A DNA stretch of 64,000 bases from CALESS01 sp041741455 (GTDB lineage Bacteria > Chloroflexota > Anaerolineae > Anaerolineales > Anaerolineaceae), in contig JBGSJZ010000059.1 in NCBI GenBank assembly GCA_041741455.1, positions 1 through 64,000 on the forward strand, read 5' to 3'. Shown here in pieces: positions 25,650 through 34,997 of this stretch; the first letter of the stretch is position 1, and each line of letters opens with the position of its first letter. The position numbers and the translations under genes are program-made. The notes under the pieces were generated by a model. That model worked only from the letters and a program-made list of their open reading frames with translations. It did not search any database and had not been told where the DNA came from.

Positions 25650-25815
25650 TGAACAGATTTTAAAAAGGCTGCTCGCACACCCGGAGGTAGGGGTCATGCA
25701 CACGAAGTGCGCCTTTGGCGAACGATTTTTTGAATTCCCCTTACTGACCAGGTTTGAGACACAAACATCAAATAAGGAGCCAGGATTGGGAACACCAAAA
25801 TCGTGAAAAATTCCC

Positions 25816-25845
25816 TTGACAGGTAAGCAACCCGGCGGGTATAAT
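25816..25845 (+). promoter_or_regulatory. Consensus promoter of rpmF
   Basis: TTGACA (25816-25821), an 18-base spacer and TATAAT (25840-25845) are both perfect consensus boxes, about 50 bases upstream of the rpmF start. Confidence 0.85.
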
Positions 25846-25895
25846 TCGACGGCTTTGGAAATAACACAGGATGGCAAGGAAATAGGAGTAGATCA

Positions 25896-26096
25896 ATGGT
25901 TCCTCAACCAAAACGAAAATTATCGAAGGGTCGCCGCGATCGTCGCCGCGCCCATGACGCGCTGCAGGCCAACAATCTGGTTCAGTGCAGCAATTGTGGT
26001 GAGATGCGCCTGCCTCATACCGTCTGCCCAAAATGCGGACATTATCAGGGTCGGGAAGTAGTTGCAGCCGAAAAAGAAGAGAAGAAATCGAAGTAA
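25896..26096 (+). CDS. rpmF: Ribosomal protein bL32
   Basis: A 66-residue 50S subunit protein. MVPQPKRKLSKGRRDRRRAH is the conserved basic start, and CSNCGEMRLPHTVCPKCG supplies the four zinc-binding Cys. AGGAGTAG precedes the ATG. It has its own consensus promoter and its own terminator; the DUF177/YceD gene that often precedes it is not here. Confidence 0.97.
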   Translation: MVPQPKRKLSKGRRDRRRAHDALQANNLVQCSNCGEMRLPHTVCPKCGHYQGREVVAAEKEEKKSK

Positions 26097-26128
26097 ATTC
26101 CGGTTGTACGCAAGCATTCGCGCTGATT

Positions 26129-26158
26129 AAAAATCCTCCGAGTTATCGGAGGATTTTT
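26129..26158 (+). terminator. Terminator after rpmF
   Basis: AAAAATCCTCCG and CGGAGGATTTTT form a perfect 12-base stem with a 6-base loop; the 3' arm supplies the T-run. Confidence 0.9.
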
Positions 26159-26242
26159 GCTATGAACTAATTTTCATTAAACAATTCTTGGGTGTTATTG
26201 GCCTTGACCTCCGAAACTTTCCGGGATGAAGACTTGCCCCTG

Positions 26243-26533
26243 CTAGACTGTGCGAGCCATCTCAAAAGTCGTGTACTCCCCACTAGACGGTTGCCAATCT
26301 TGCTGAATCGATTCAACCCAGGATGAACGCGGACCACGATAAAGGTTTTCGAGCAAGGTTTCCAATTGAGGGCGCAAGCCCACTGCCAAAACCTCCACCT
26401 GCCCGGAATAAGTGTTGCGCACCCAACCGGTTAATTGCAGGGTGCGGGCATTCTCCAGAACGAACATTCGGAATCCGACCCCTTGAACATGGCCATTAAT
26501 GATGGCATGGAGCTGAAATAAACCTGTGCTCAT
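26243..26533 (-). CDS. acyP: Acylphosphatase
   Basis: A 96-residue protein of normal family length. It has the active-site block GHVQGVGFRMFV (catalytic Arg) and GWVRNTYSGQVEV (catalytic Asn). It hydrolyses acyl phosphates such as acetyl or carbamoyl phosphate. Its ATG overlaps the stop of the upstream peptidase gene by 4 bases, so it is part of that minus-strand group. Confidence 0.93.
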   Translation of the reverse strand: MSTGLFQLHAIINGHVQGVGFRMFVLENARTLQLTGWVRNTYSGQVEVLAVGLRPQLETLLENLYRGPRSSWVESIQQDWQPSSGEYTTFEMARTV

Positions 26534-27777
26534 TCACTATCATCCACTCTGATGGTGGTTTTCTTGCGGCGGTAGACTCCAACTACAATTAGGGGAGGGA
26601 GGAGGATAATTGCAGCCAGGAAGAAGTACGGGGATAATTTTCGTAAGGCTAATGCATTGACATTGACCCCGAGGACTTCCTGTTTCCAACGGCTTTCCAA
26701 TTTATTCAAGTCAGTTTTGTACACGACCGAAACTGCGCTTTCGCAATCCATTCCATCAGCATACTTTTGCAGGATGGTCTGGAGTTTTGAAATACCGAAT
26801 TGGTCGCTTAAAAACCTGACAAATGAAGCCGATTGAGCATAAGCCTGGAGTGCCAACGAAGCTTCTGTGGGAAATTCATCACACAGCCCCACCATCGGTA
26901 ATAGCGTGCTGTCCTGGGCAGCCTGGTCCAGGGAGCGAGAGTAATCTGGATTTGGATAGATTTCGGCAAGGGAGGCCAAGCCTTCGCTGAGCCAGGTAGG
27001 GGTGTTTGAGTATTGATCCCCGGTAACCTGGTAAAGCAAAATATGCATGATTTCATGAGGAAGTAAGCGCTCCAGTTCCAAGCGTTGTTCAATGGTTGGA
27101 GGTAAGGAGATCAGAATTAAATTAAGGTCAGCACTGGCATGACCCGCAATCCAAGTCAGACGGCCTAATTGCAGCGCGTCCTGAAGATCTTTGCCTGAGG
27201 AATAAATAAAGATGCGAATAGGGAGGGGGGGAGAGATCGGTAGATAGGAAACTGCTGAGCGCAGGCCGTCCAGCGCAACTTGAAGAACCGTATCCCCTAG
27301 AGCCAGGTCAGCAGAATTCCAGAACACTTCAAATCGATTGTCGGTGGTGGATTGCCATTCAAAGCGATTGTCGATGTAATCAAACGAAAATCTGTCTGAC
27401 TCAAAAGTGGTCCCATCTGTCAGCCTGCCTTTGAACCAGTAATCCACCAGGCCAAATGGCCGGATTGAATTCTTCTGAAGATCCAACTGGTAGATGACAT
27501 CGTTGTTTTCCGCCAGGTTAAGCGACTGGTTGATGGGTGATTGCGTACCAGATTGAATTAACAAGACAACTTCGGAAACAGGCAGGGTAGAATTAAGCCG
27601 GGCTTGAAAAGTTGCCTGGATACCAAATTGATAAAACACCGCCACATCTTCGAAACTGACCTTGGCAGGTGAACTGGCATCAACCGGGTTTGGGTATAAA
27701 ATCCAGTTACCAAGGAGAGCCAGAAAAATGATACAGGAAGCCAGTTTAGTGGCGATTCCGCTTTTTCTTTGGCTCAT
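26530..27777 (-). CDS. Membrane-anchored gluzincin-type metallopeptidase (MA-like)
   Basis: A protein of about 415 residues with an N-terminal signal/anchor (KLASCIIFLALLGNWILY), a long extracytoplasmic part and a C-terminal TM helix (YFFLAAIILLPPLIVVGVY) with a basic tail. LPHEIMHILLYQ is the HExxH zinc site, and the downstream WLSEGLASLAE offers the third zinc ligand Glu, as in peptidase-MA-like proteins. The start is uncertain: ATG at 27777 and at 27795/27801 are all in frame and overlap the HEAT-repeat gene, whose stop is at 27746. The substrate is unknown. Confidence 0.78.
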   Translation of the reverse strand: MSQRKSGIATKLASCIIFLALLGNWILYPNPVDASSPAKVSFEDVAVFYQFGIQATFQARLNSTLPVSEVVLLIQSGTQSPINQSLNLAENNDVIYQLDLQKNSIRPFGLVDYWFKGRLTDGTTFESDRFSFDYIDNRFEWQSTTDNRFEVFWNSADLALGDTVLQVALDGLRSAVSYLPISPPLPIRIFIYSSGKDLQDALQLGRLTWIAGHASADLNLILISLPPTIEQRLELERLLPHEIMHILLYQVTGDQYSNTPTWLSEGLASLAEIYPNPDYSRSLDQAAQDSTLLPMVGLCDEFPTEASLALQAYAQSASFVRFLSDQFGISKLQTILQKYADGMDCESAVSVVYKTDLNKLESRWKQEVLGVNVNALALRKLSPYFFLAAIILLPPLIVVGVYRRKKTTIRVDDSE

Positions 27778-28804
27778 CGGGAGCGGAGCTTTCATCTTCA
27801 TCCGTAGGTATTTCTGGCCCAGATTCGTCATCATCGTCGATTTCCAGATCTTCAAAGTTGAACAAGAGCGGTCGTTCGGCTTCTTCGGTAAAATCCAAAT
27901 TTTCCAGAGCGCTCTCGATTATTTCTAGTTCTTCTTCGTCTTCACATTCTTCCAATGCTTCCTTCAGAAGTTCCCGAACGCCTTCGCCGCCAATGGAACC
28001 GAGGGCTAACATGGCTGAAAGACGGACTTCATCATCCAACAATTCCGGGGTGGCCAACAAATTCAGCAAGGGCAGACGGGCAGATTCCAAATACATTTCA
28101 CCGGCTGCCCGCACTGCCTCCAGTTGAATATCCGCTTCCGAATTGGTAAGCTCTTCCAGGATAATTTTTTCCCAGGTTGGGACGCCAGACCGGCCCATGG
28201 CAAATAATGCAGAAGCCATCCATTCACTATCTTTGCTCAAATAAGCTTCTCGAACGAGGGCGTTCACATCTGGTCGGGTTGCAAATCCCATCGACTCCAG
28301 AGCCCGCCGGCGGACGAGAGGCAAGTCATCTCCATTCATTTTGACGACCAGCGCATCCACTACACGAATGGCCTGATCCTCCGGAATTTCCTCCATCATT
28401 CCCAGATAAACAAAAAAGCCCAGGGTGCTGGCAGCGGTTGCCCGTACTTCAGGGTCCGGATCTTTCTTCATTATCCGGATAAAGACGGGGATCAATTTCA
28501 GATCTTCTTCTTCGTATAATAAACGTAAAGCACTGGTCCGGACTTTTGGATTGATATCTTCCAGGGCAATCCGGGCGAGGTCAAAAAAAGAATAGCGAGT
28601 ATCCAATTCCAAGATTTCTTCCAGGCCTTCCATCAACTTAATTCGTCGTTCTGGTTTGATATCGGGCCAGGCAAGTTTTAATGCTTTCAATTGGTCAGAG
28701 CTGACATCACTGAATTGCCTCAGAAATCTTGGCTCATAGGGTTTGCTGAGATCCAGCAGCTCTTTCATGGCGTCTTCGAATGTAGGCTCGTGCCGATTGG
28801 GCAT
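27746..28804 (-). CDS. HEAT-repeat protein
   Basis: A 352-residue all-helical protein with successive HEAT/PBS-lyase-type repeats, for example INPKVRTSALRLLYEE, DPEVRATAASTLGFF, DLPLVRRRALESMGFA, DEVRLSAMLALGSIG. The C-terminus is a highly acidic, disordered tail ending in basic KKKRNRH. The ATG at 28804 has GGAGAAG upstream. It lies between an RseP-like protease and a membrane metallopeptidase on the same strand, so it may scaffold an envelope proteolysis process; this is inferred from position only. Confidence 0.85.
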   Translation of the reverse strand: MPNRHEPTFEDAMKELLDLSKPYEPRFLRQFSDVSSDQLKALKLAWPDIKPERRIKLMEGLEEILELDTRYSFFDLARIALEDINPKVRTSALRLLYEEEDLKLIPVFIRIMKKDPDPEVRATAASTLGFFVYLGMMEEIPEDQAIRVVDALVVKMNGDDLPLVRRRALESMGFATRPDVNALVREAYLSKDSEWMASALFAMGRSGVPTWEKIILEELTNSEADIQLEAVRAAGEMYLESARLPLLNLLATPELLDDEVRLSAMLALGSIGGEGVRELLKEALEECEDEEELEIIESALENLDFTEEAERPLLFNFEDLEIDDDDESGPEIPTDEDESSAPDEPKKKRNRH

Positions 28805-28828
28805 TTTCTTCTCCAATCTTAGTAAATA

Positions 28829-29920
28829 TTATGGAATAGAAATTGGATTGATAATATCCTGGAAGGTAATCCAGACCATTAATATAAGCAACAGAATAAA
28901 GCCAATCCCGTGAATGGTCGCTTCCCAACTCGGAGGGACCCGTTTACGGAAGATTAATTCAGGCAGGATGAATACAATCCGACCGCCATCCAGAGCCGGG
29001 AGAGGCAACAGGTTGCCGAATCCTAGCGCGATGGAGATAGTGGCAGCCAGCCTCAGTACAAAAACAGCCGGGAAGGTGGGGCTTTCCTGGGAGGATGTTT
29101 GCTGATCCATTGCCTGGGCTTCCGAAAAGATCCCATACATCCCCACCGGACCGACTACCCTGGCTTCTTCTGGAGCAATGGTGCCTTTAATGAGCTGACC
29201 AGGCAGGGAAAGCAGTTGTCCGATTTGGTAAGCTGTCTCTTGCGCGCCAATGGAAAGAGCTTTTAAAAAGGAGACAGGCTCATATGGATTGGACATCACA
29301 ATCCCGATGGCTCCCTGACCTTCTGGCGGATTTTCGCGCGGAGTCAAGGTGACATCCAACGGTTCATTATTTCGATTCAGGGTGATGGTGACCGGTTTGC
29401 CAAGGTTCTGTGCAACCAGCTCACGCATGTGTTCGATAGACTGGATGGGAGTTGAATTCAAGCTGACCAGAATATCACTAGGGAGAATTCCAGCAGTTGC
29501 TGCCGGCGAATCAGACACAACCTGGTAGATGCTAACCTTGGAATAATTGGGAGCGCCAGTTTGCATGAATACCATACTGAAGATTAATACCCCCACAAGC
29601 AAGTTCATGACTGGACCTCCCAGTAAAGTTCCCAGGCGAGCCCAAGGACCTGCAGTGGTTAACCAACCTTCTGCTTGAGGATTTTCTTCCCCTTTCAATT
29701 TGACAAATGCGCCAAAAGGAATCCAATTCAACGAAAAGAGGGTTCCACCGAGCGTGAAGAGCTTCACCATACGGGGTGGAAAGCCCATGCCGAACTCAAC
29801 CACTTCAATTTTACCAAGTTTGGCCATTAAGAAATGACCGAGCTCGTGCAGAAACGCCAAGACACCGATAAGCAGAACGAACTCCAAGATTTGTAAGGCT
29901 GTATTCAGAATACCTTCCAT
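28829..29920 (-). CDS. rseP: RseP-like site-2 intramembrane metalloprotease (M50)
   Basis: A 363-residue polytopic membrane protease. HELGH at about 25-29 is the zinc site in the first helix, a single PDZ domain (VSDSPAATAGILPSDILVSLN) sits in the middle, and PLPALDGGRIVF near the C-terminus contains the third zinc ligand. Such enzymes cut membrane-embedded anti-sigma factors or signal peptides. It heads a minus-strand run with the HEAT-repeat protein and metallopeptidase. No anti-sigma factor lies nearby. Confidence 0.92.
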   Translation of the reverse strand: MEGILNTALQILEFVLLIGVLAFLHELGHFLMAKLGKIEVVEFGMGFPPRMVKLFTLGGTLFSLNWIPFGAFVKLKGEENPQAEGWLTTAGPWARLGTLLGGPVMNLLVGVLIFSMVFMQTGAPNYSKVSIYQVVSDSPAATAGILPSDILVSLNSTPIQSIEHMRELVAQNLGKPVTITLNRNNEPLDVTLTPRENPPEGQGAIGIVMSNPYEPVSFLKALSIGAQETAYQIGQLLSLPGQLIKGTIAPEEARVVGPVGMYGIFSEAQAMDQQTSSQESPTFPAVFVLRLAATISIALGFGNLLPLPALDGGRIVFILPELIFRKRVPPSWEATIHGIGFILLLILMVWITFQDIINPISIP

Positions 29921-30186
29921 AATTTTCCCAATAGTAGAGTGATTTGTATTTCCAGACGAAAGTATAACATTATTTGATGAAAGTTATCTGAATGGAAAGC
30001 AGATGTAGATAGAATGTATGTTGTAAAAAAGCCTGCTGGAGCATATAATTACATCAATCTAAATGGATATGCTTTCACTGGGGAGAAATTCATTCCTGCA
30101 TAAACCAGTGTGAAATTGAGGAGGCTAGTCTGGATACACATCGAATCACGCAAAACCTGGGTTCCGGACCAAACGACCCCAAACAG

Positions 30187-32010
30187 TTGACACCAGGGGT
30201 CATTCTGGAAGAACGCTATGCCATTCAAGATGTGATTGGCGTGGGTGGGATGGGATCTGTGTATCGCGCCCGTGATTTGCATTTTCCGAACGTGATCAAA
30301 CTAGTGGCGGTCAAGGAAATGATTAACTCCGCCCCAGATCCGATGGTGCGCCAGACGATTGTCCAGAATTTTGAGAGAGAAGCCCATATTCTGGTGGCGT
30401 TATCTCACCCGGCCATTCCGAAAATCTACGACTTTTTTACCCTGGATCAGCGATCTTATCTGGTCCTGGAATATATTAATGGCCGCGATCTGGAAGCCGT
30501 ACTAAGTTCCACCCAACAATTTATCCCTGAAGATCAAGTGATCAGTTGGGCGATTGAATTATGTGATGTATTGGATTTTCTGCACAACCATCGACCGGAA
30601 CCCATTATCTTTCGAGATATGAAGCCATCCAATATCATGATTAATCAGGATGGCCGGGCGGTGCTGGTTGATTTTGGAATTGCCAAAGTTTTTCGCTTGG
30701 GTCATAAAGGAACAATGATTGGAACAGAAGGGTATTCTCCGCCAGAACAGTACCGGGGAGAAGCTTCTCCACAGGCAGATATCTATGCCCTGGGAGCTAC
30801 GCTCCATCACGTTTTGACGCGACGCGACCCGAGATTAGAGCCGCCTTTTACATTTGGGGAACGTCCCATTCGGCAGATCAATCCAAATATTTCCATTGAA
30901 TTTGAAACTGTTGTAAATACGGCATTACAATATACCCCCACTGAGAGATTTAAGACTGCGGTGGCAATGAAGGAAGCCATGGTGGGTGTTGCACGGAAAA
31001 CAGGCGCGCTCAACAGAATTTCAGTTCAAGCCGCCGTAAACGTAAAAGAAGCCAGCATCAAGCCACTTTGGACTTTCAAATGTGAGGATGAAATTCGCGG
31101 TACCCCGACGATTGAAAACGGGATTGTTTACGTCGGGGCTTATGACAACAATTTATACGCCATTCAATCGAGTAATGGACAATTCTTATGGAAATTCCCT
31201 GCAGGCGGAGGTATTGTCAGTAAACCTCTGGTGTTTGACAACCTCGTTTATTTTGGATCATCTGACCACAATTTATACTCCATCAGTGCCCGCACCGGAA
31301 AGCTAAATTGGACGTTTACAACCAACGGAGCAGTTCGCACCTCTCCCCGCCTAGCCGAAGGACATATTTTTATTGGCAGTGATGATTGCTATTTGCATGC
31401 GGTTAATCTCTTGAGTGGGAATCGCACCTGGCGGGTTGAGGCATCCGGTGCCATTCGTTCCTCCCCGTTTATTACCGAGGAATTTATTTATTTTGGTTGC
31501 GAAGCGGGTGAATTGTATTGCGTCGATTTTCGCGGTCAGGTCAAATGGCGCTTCCAGGCTAAACGAGCCATCACCGCCTCACCGCTGGTGGACAAAGGGG
31601 TAGTGTTTATCACCTCGTTGGATTCGACAGCGTATGCAATCGATGCCAAAGCAGGTTGGGGTATTTGGCGCTTCCGGATGGGAAAAGGCTCTGTTTCATC
31701 CCCGATTAAAGCGGAAAACTACATAATTTTTGGCTCAGCCGATGATTATGTCTACTGCCTGGATGCTTCGAACGCCCGGGAAATATGGCGTTTTCATACT
31801 GACCATCAGGTAAGTGGTTCTCCAGTGGTTTATAAAGATTCGGTCTATATTGGAGCTGCTGACGGAAGCTTTTATAGCTTAGAAATTCGTACCGGTCGAT
31901 TGAGGTGGCGATTTAATACTGGTGGATCGATTACTGGCGGGGCGTTTATCCACAACGATGTGGTCTATTTGGGTTCATGTGATCATATCCTCTATGCATT
32001 ACTGGCTTGA
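30187..32010 (+). CDS. Ser/Thr protein kinase with C-terminal PQQ-type beta-propeller
   Basis: At least 607 residues. The kinase domain (about 10-270) has the glycine loop IGVGGMGSVYRARD, Lys43 in AVKEM, the catalytic loop FRDMKPSN (Phe in place of the usual His, Asp144), DFG at 162 and SPPEQ. The C-terminal half (about 290-607) is a series of PQQ-like repeats (GTPTIENGIVYVGAYDNNLYAI and kin) predicted to form a sensory beta-propeller; no TM helix separates them. No ATG start fits: TTG at 30187 lacks a ribosome site, whereas CTG at 30130 sits 5 bases after GAGGAGG and would add 19 residues in frame. It begins a plus-strand signalling cassette and is adjacent to its likely opposing phosphatase. 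Confidence 0.9.
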   Translation: MTPGVILEERYAIQDVIGVGGMGSVYRARDLHFPNVIKLVAVKEMINSAPDPMVRQTIVQNFEREAHILVALSHPAIPKIYDFFTLDQRSYLVLEYINGRDLEAVLSSTQQFIPEDQVISWAIELCDVLDFLHNHRPEPIIFRDMKPSNIMINQDGRAVLVDFGIAKVFRLGHKGTMIGTEGYSPPEQYRGEASPQADIYALGATLHHVLTRRDPRLEPPFTFGERPIRQINPNISIEFETVVNTALQYTPTERFKTAVAMKEAMVGVARKTGALNRISVQAAVNVKEASIKPLWTFKCEDEIRGTPTIENGIVYVGAYDNNLYAIQSSNGQFLWKFPAGGGIVSKPLVFDNLVYFGSSDHNLYSISARTGKLNWTFTTNGAVRTSPRLAEGHIFIGSDDCYLHAVNLLSGNRTWRVEASGAIRSSPFITEEFIYFGCEAGELYCVDFRGQVKWRFQAKRAITASPLVDKGVVFITSLDSTAYAIDAKAGWGIWRFRMGKGSVSSPIKAENYIIFGSADDYVYCLDASNAREIWRFHTDHQVSGSPVVYKDSVYIGAADGSFYSLEIRTGRLRWRFNTGGSITGGAFIHNDVVYLGSCDHILYALLA

Positions 32011-32024
32011 GAAAGAGAGGAATT

Positions 32025-33005
32025 GTGCGGCGATTCTTGCAACAACTGATTAGAAGTAAAGAACCCAGCCAATCCGGTGTTTTATCATCACGACCGTCTT
32101 TTCAAACACTGTTTTCGGTTTTTAAGAAGAAAAAGGATATAAACCAGCAAACCTTACCTGAAGAAATTCAGACCAAGCCACTCTCAGATGCTCAATTGGT
32201 CGGTGTAAACAATGTTACTGTCCGATACAGCCCGGTTCAAATCGGTGTGGGAACTGCTCAATCGGTAGGAAGAGTGCGCGACCACAATGAAGATACACTT
32301 TATGCTTTTAGCACAATCCTCGCGGATGGAGATGCGGATTTAATTCTAGGGTTGTATATCATTGCCGATGGGATGGGCGGACACCAGCATGGTGAAGTTG
32401 CCAGCAATACCGCGATTCGAGTGATTGCGGATGTTGTTTTAAACCGTTTATACCTGCCGATGCTGGGAAAATCATCTGATGGCAGAAATGAGCCTATTCA
32501 TGAATTGCTGGAATCGGCCGTAAGAGAAGCTCAGTACGCCGTGACCCGCCAGGCACCCGGGGGTGGAACGACCTTAACTGCCGCTTTGTTAATTGGCGAT
32601 ATGATCATCATAGTTCATATTGGCGACAGCCGGGCATATTTTATCTACCCGGATGGAAGGTGTCAGGTGGTTACGCAGGACCATTCGCTGGTTCGCCGCC
32701 TGGTAGAGCTTGGTCAATTAACCGAAGAAGAGGCTGCAGTTCATCCACAAAGGAATGTAGTATATCGGGCACTTGGGCAGCCAGAGCCATTTAAGCCTGA
32801 GATCAATACACACCAGGTTCCACGGCCAGGATATATTTTGTTGTGCAGTGATGGATTATGGGGATTGGTTTCAGAAAACGAGATTTTCCGATTGGTTACT
32901 TCCGCAGCCAATCCTTCGGCAGCCGCTCACGAGTTGGTGGAAATGGCTAACCAAAATGGAGGATCGGATAATATCAGCGTAGTGCTTGTCCAGTTTTTCT
33001 CTTAA
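32025..33005 (+). CDS. PP2C-family Ser/Thr protein phosphatase
   Basis: A protein of about 326 residues. After a basic ~75-residue N-terminal extension, all PP2C metal motifs are present: GRVRDHNEDTL, IADGMGGHQHGE, HIGDSRAYF, LCSDGLWG and GGSDNISVVLV. It should reverse phosphorylation by the adjacent kinase. The GTG at 32025 is preferred because AGAGAGG lies just upstream; a TTG at 32007 overlapping the kinase stop is the alternative. Confidence 0.93.
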   Translation: MRRFLQQLIRSKEPSQSGVLSSRPSFQTLFSVFKKKKDINQQTLPEEIQTKPLSDAQLVGVNNVTVRYSPVQIGVGTAQSVGRVRDHNEDTLYAFSTILADGDADLILGLYIIADGMGGHQHGEVASNTAIRVIADVVLNRLYLPMLGKSSDGRNEPIHELLESAVREAQYAVTRQAPGGGTTLTAALLIGDMIIIVHIGDSRAYFIYPDGRCQVVTQDHSLVRRLVELGQLTEEEAAVHPQRNVVYRALGQPEPFKPEINTHQVPRPGYILLCSDGLWGLVSENEIFRLVTSAANPSAAAHELVEMANQNGGSDNISVVLVQFFS

Positions 33006-33029
33006 CCTTTTAGCAAAAAGGATGAAGGA

Positions 33030-34502
33030 ATGGAAACTGATTATTACGAAATCCTTGGAGTAGCCTGCGAAGCCAGTTCAGAGGATATTCGGAGTGCCTA
33101 TTTTCAGGCAGTCCGGCTTTTCCATCCGGACGCCAACCCTTCTCCCCAGGCACACGAACGTTTTTTGCGGATTCAGGAAGCTTATGGGGTTCTATCCACA
33201 CCGCATAAGCGAAAAGAATACGATTCACAAATGCCGGCTGAATCAAAAATCAGTCCGATAAAAGTATCCATTCAATATAGCCGAAGTGCAGTTCAAGCAA
33301 TATCCGAACCTCAATTCATGTATGCATTGGTAGAATTTGCTGGAACCCAGGATCTTGATTCAGCGCAGATTCCGCCGACCGTTTATTGCATTGCGATTGA
33401 TCGCTCTACTTCCATGGCGGGCGAGCGCATGGATATGGTCAAATCCAACTTGATGCAATTCATACGGCAATTGCGACCGCAGGACCTAATCATTATTGTC
33501 ACCTTCAGCGACCGGGCCGAAGTGGTTGTGCCACTTTCACGGGTCTCCGATGCCAACCGGGTAGACCAGGAAATCTCGATGATCAGCACCGGAGGTGGGA
33601 CGGAGATATTTCGTGGGCTGGAAACCGGGATGAATTTATTGCGCGTCAGCCGCATCGGCCGTTCCCAGAGGATATTGATTTTATTGACAGATGGACACAC
33701 TTATGGAGACGAAGACGATTGTTATGAACTCGCACGATCAGCCGGGGCAGAAGGCATCACCATTCATGGGATTGGGTTGGGAGCAGATTGGAACGACGAG
33801 TTTTTGGATAAACTATCCACTCTGGCCGGCGGAAGTGCGACCTTTATTAGCCAGGGAAAAGACCTAAAGCGCTTCTTCGAAAGCCAGGCACGGAATTCTT
33901 CGATCCTGTATTCACGAAATATGCGGTTTGAGTATGAAATAGGTGATAATGTTGAATTGTGTTATGGGTATCGACTTGCGCCAGATACCAGTCCGTTAGT
34001 CATTGAAAACCCCTTGGTGTTTGGCAACCTATTTTTTGGGAAAACCTTGAGGGTTTTGCTAGAATTTCGGATTAGCCCATTACCCGAAGAGACCCACTTC
34101 CTCAGGTTGGCTGAGGGTAAATTATGGGTGGACCTGGCTTTATCCAATAATTCAGCGCCCAAGAAATTGGGTTTCCGACTCAATCGTTCTGTCAACCAAT
34201 CTATGGAAACCGAATTGCCAAATTCGGCGTTGGTGGATGCATTGGCTCGATTAACAGTTTATCGCATGCAAGAAAAAGCCAGGCAAGAAGTTGTTGATGG
34301 GAATATTGAGTCCGCCAGCCGGCATTTGCAACATCTAGCCACACACTTATTGGCCGCTGGAGATCGCGATCTGGCCCATGCAGTTCTTATTGAAGCAGAA
34401 CATATCCGCCAAAGTCGCCGTTTCAGCCAGGATGGTGGGAAACGCATTAAATATGGGACACGCAGCCTGATTCACTTTGACGAATTGGAGTTGGACTTAT
34501 GA
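33030..34502 (+). CDS. J-domain/VWA-domain fusion protein
   Basis: A 490-residue cytosolic protein. Residues 1-67 form a DnaJ-type J-domain with the HPD motif (RLFHPDANP). Residues about 110-290 form a von Willebrand A domain with a near-complete MIDAS (DRSTSM, later TGGGTEI and LLTDGHTYGD). The C-terminal ~200 residues are beta-rich then helical (ALVDALARLTVYRMQEKARQ), as in VWA proteins of the YfbK/CoxE-like kind. J-domains recruit DnaK, and VWA domains bind partners through a metal. The fusion in a kinase/phosphatase/FHA operon suggests a chaperone-linked assembly hub regulated by phosphorylation. The role is unknown. Confidence 0.85.
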   Translation: METDYYEILGVACEASSEDIRSAYFQAVRLFHPDANPSPQAHERFLRIQEAYGVLSTPHKRKEYDSQMPAESKISPIKVSIQYSRSAVQAISEPQFMYALVEFAGTQDLDSAQIPPTVYCIAIDRSTSMAGERMDMVKSNLMQFIRQLRPQDLIIIVTFSDRAEVVVPLSRVSDANRVDQEISMISTGGGTEIFRGLETGMNLLRVSRIGRSQRILILLTDGHTYGDEDDCYELARSAGAEGITIHGIGLGADWNDEFLDKLSTLAGGSATFISQGKDLKRFFESQARNSSILYSRNMRFEYEIGDNVELCYGYRLAPDTSPLVIENPLVFGNLFFGKTLRVLLEFRISPLPEETHFLRLAEGKLWVDLALSNNSAPKKLGFRLNRSVNQSMETELPNSALVDALARLTVYRMQEKARQEVVDGNIESASRHLQHLATHLLAAGDRDLAHAVLIEAEHIRQSRRFSQDGGKRIKYGTRSLIHFDELELDL

Positions 34503-34990
34503 TCAAATGCCCGAATTGCCACCACGAGAATATTGTTGGCACCTTTTTTTGCGCGGAATGTGGGTCGCGACTTATCTTGACTAATCAAGGTACCACACAA
34601 TCCCTGGGCGGGGTGGAACTACCAACCCAGGGAGCAGGATCACCCCCTGCTTCTTCTTCTGAGGGAAGTATTTCATTGCATATAATGGAGAGTGGCCAGA
34701 TCCTCTCGTTGGCAGGTCACACTGAATTTACCATCGGCAGAGCCACAGAGGGGCAACCAATTTTGCCGGATATTGATTTGACCAATTTCGATGCATTTAG
34801 TCAGGGTGTCTCACGCCTGCATGCAGTTTTGAGAATTGTCAATCAGAAACTGGTAATTATTGATCTTGGTTCATCCAATGGAACGCGCGTTAATGGACAG
34901 AAGATCCTGCCACACATTGAATACCCCCTAAACCACGGGGATGTGTTAGCCCTGGGAAAATTTAAGATTCAAATTTTGTTTCGGAAGTAG
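34499..34990 (+). CDS. Zinc-ribbon and FHA-domain protein
   Basis: A 163-residue protein. The N-terminus has a double-Cys zinc ribbon (CPNCHHEN ... CAECGSRL), then a flexible linker, then an FHA domain (about 65-160) with FTIGRA, SRLHAVLRI and LGSSNGTRVNG, the phosphothreonine-binding residues. It likely reads phosphorylation made by the cassette's kinase. Its ATG overlaps the stop of the J-VWA gene, so the two are translationally coupled and probably interact. Confidence 0.93.
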   Translation: MIKCPNCHHENIVGTFFCAECGSRLILTNQGTTQSLGGVELPTQGAGSPPASSSEGSISLHIMESGQILSLAGHTEFTIGRATEGQPILPDIDLTNFDAFSQGVSRLHAVLRIVNQKLVIIDLGSSNGTRVNGQKILPHIEYPLNHGDVLALGKFKIQILFRK

Positions 34991-34997
34991 GTGACTG

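Noticed and set aside
32225..32260. tRNA T-loop-like GGTTCAAATC
   Set aside because: It lies within the PP2C coding frame and has no surrounding cloverleaf.
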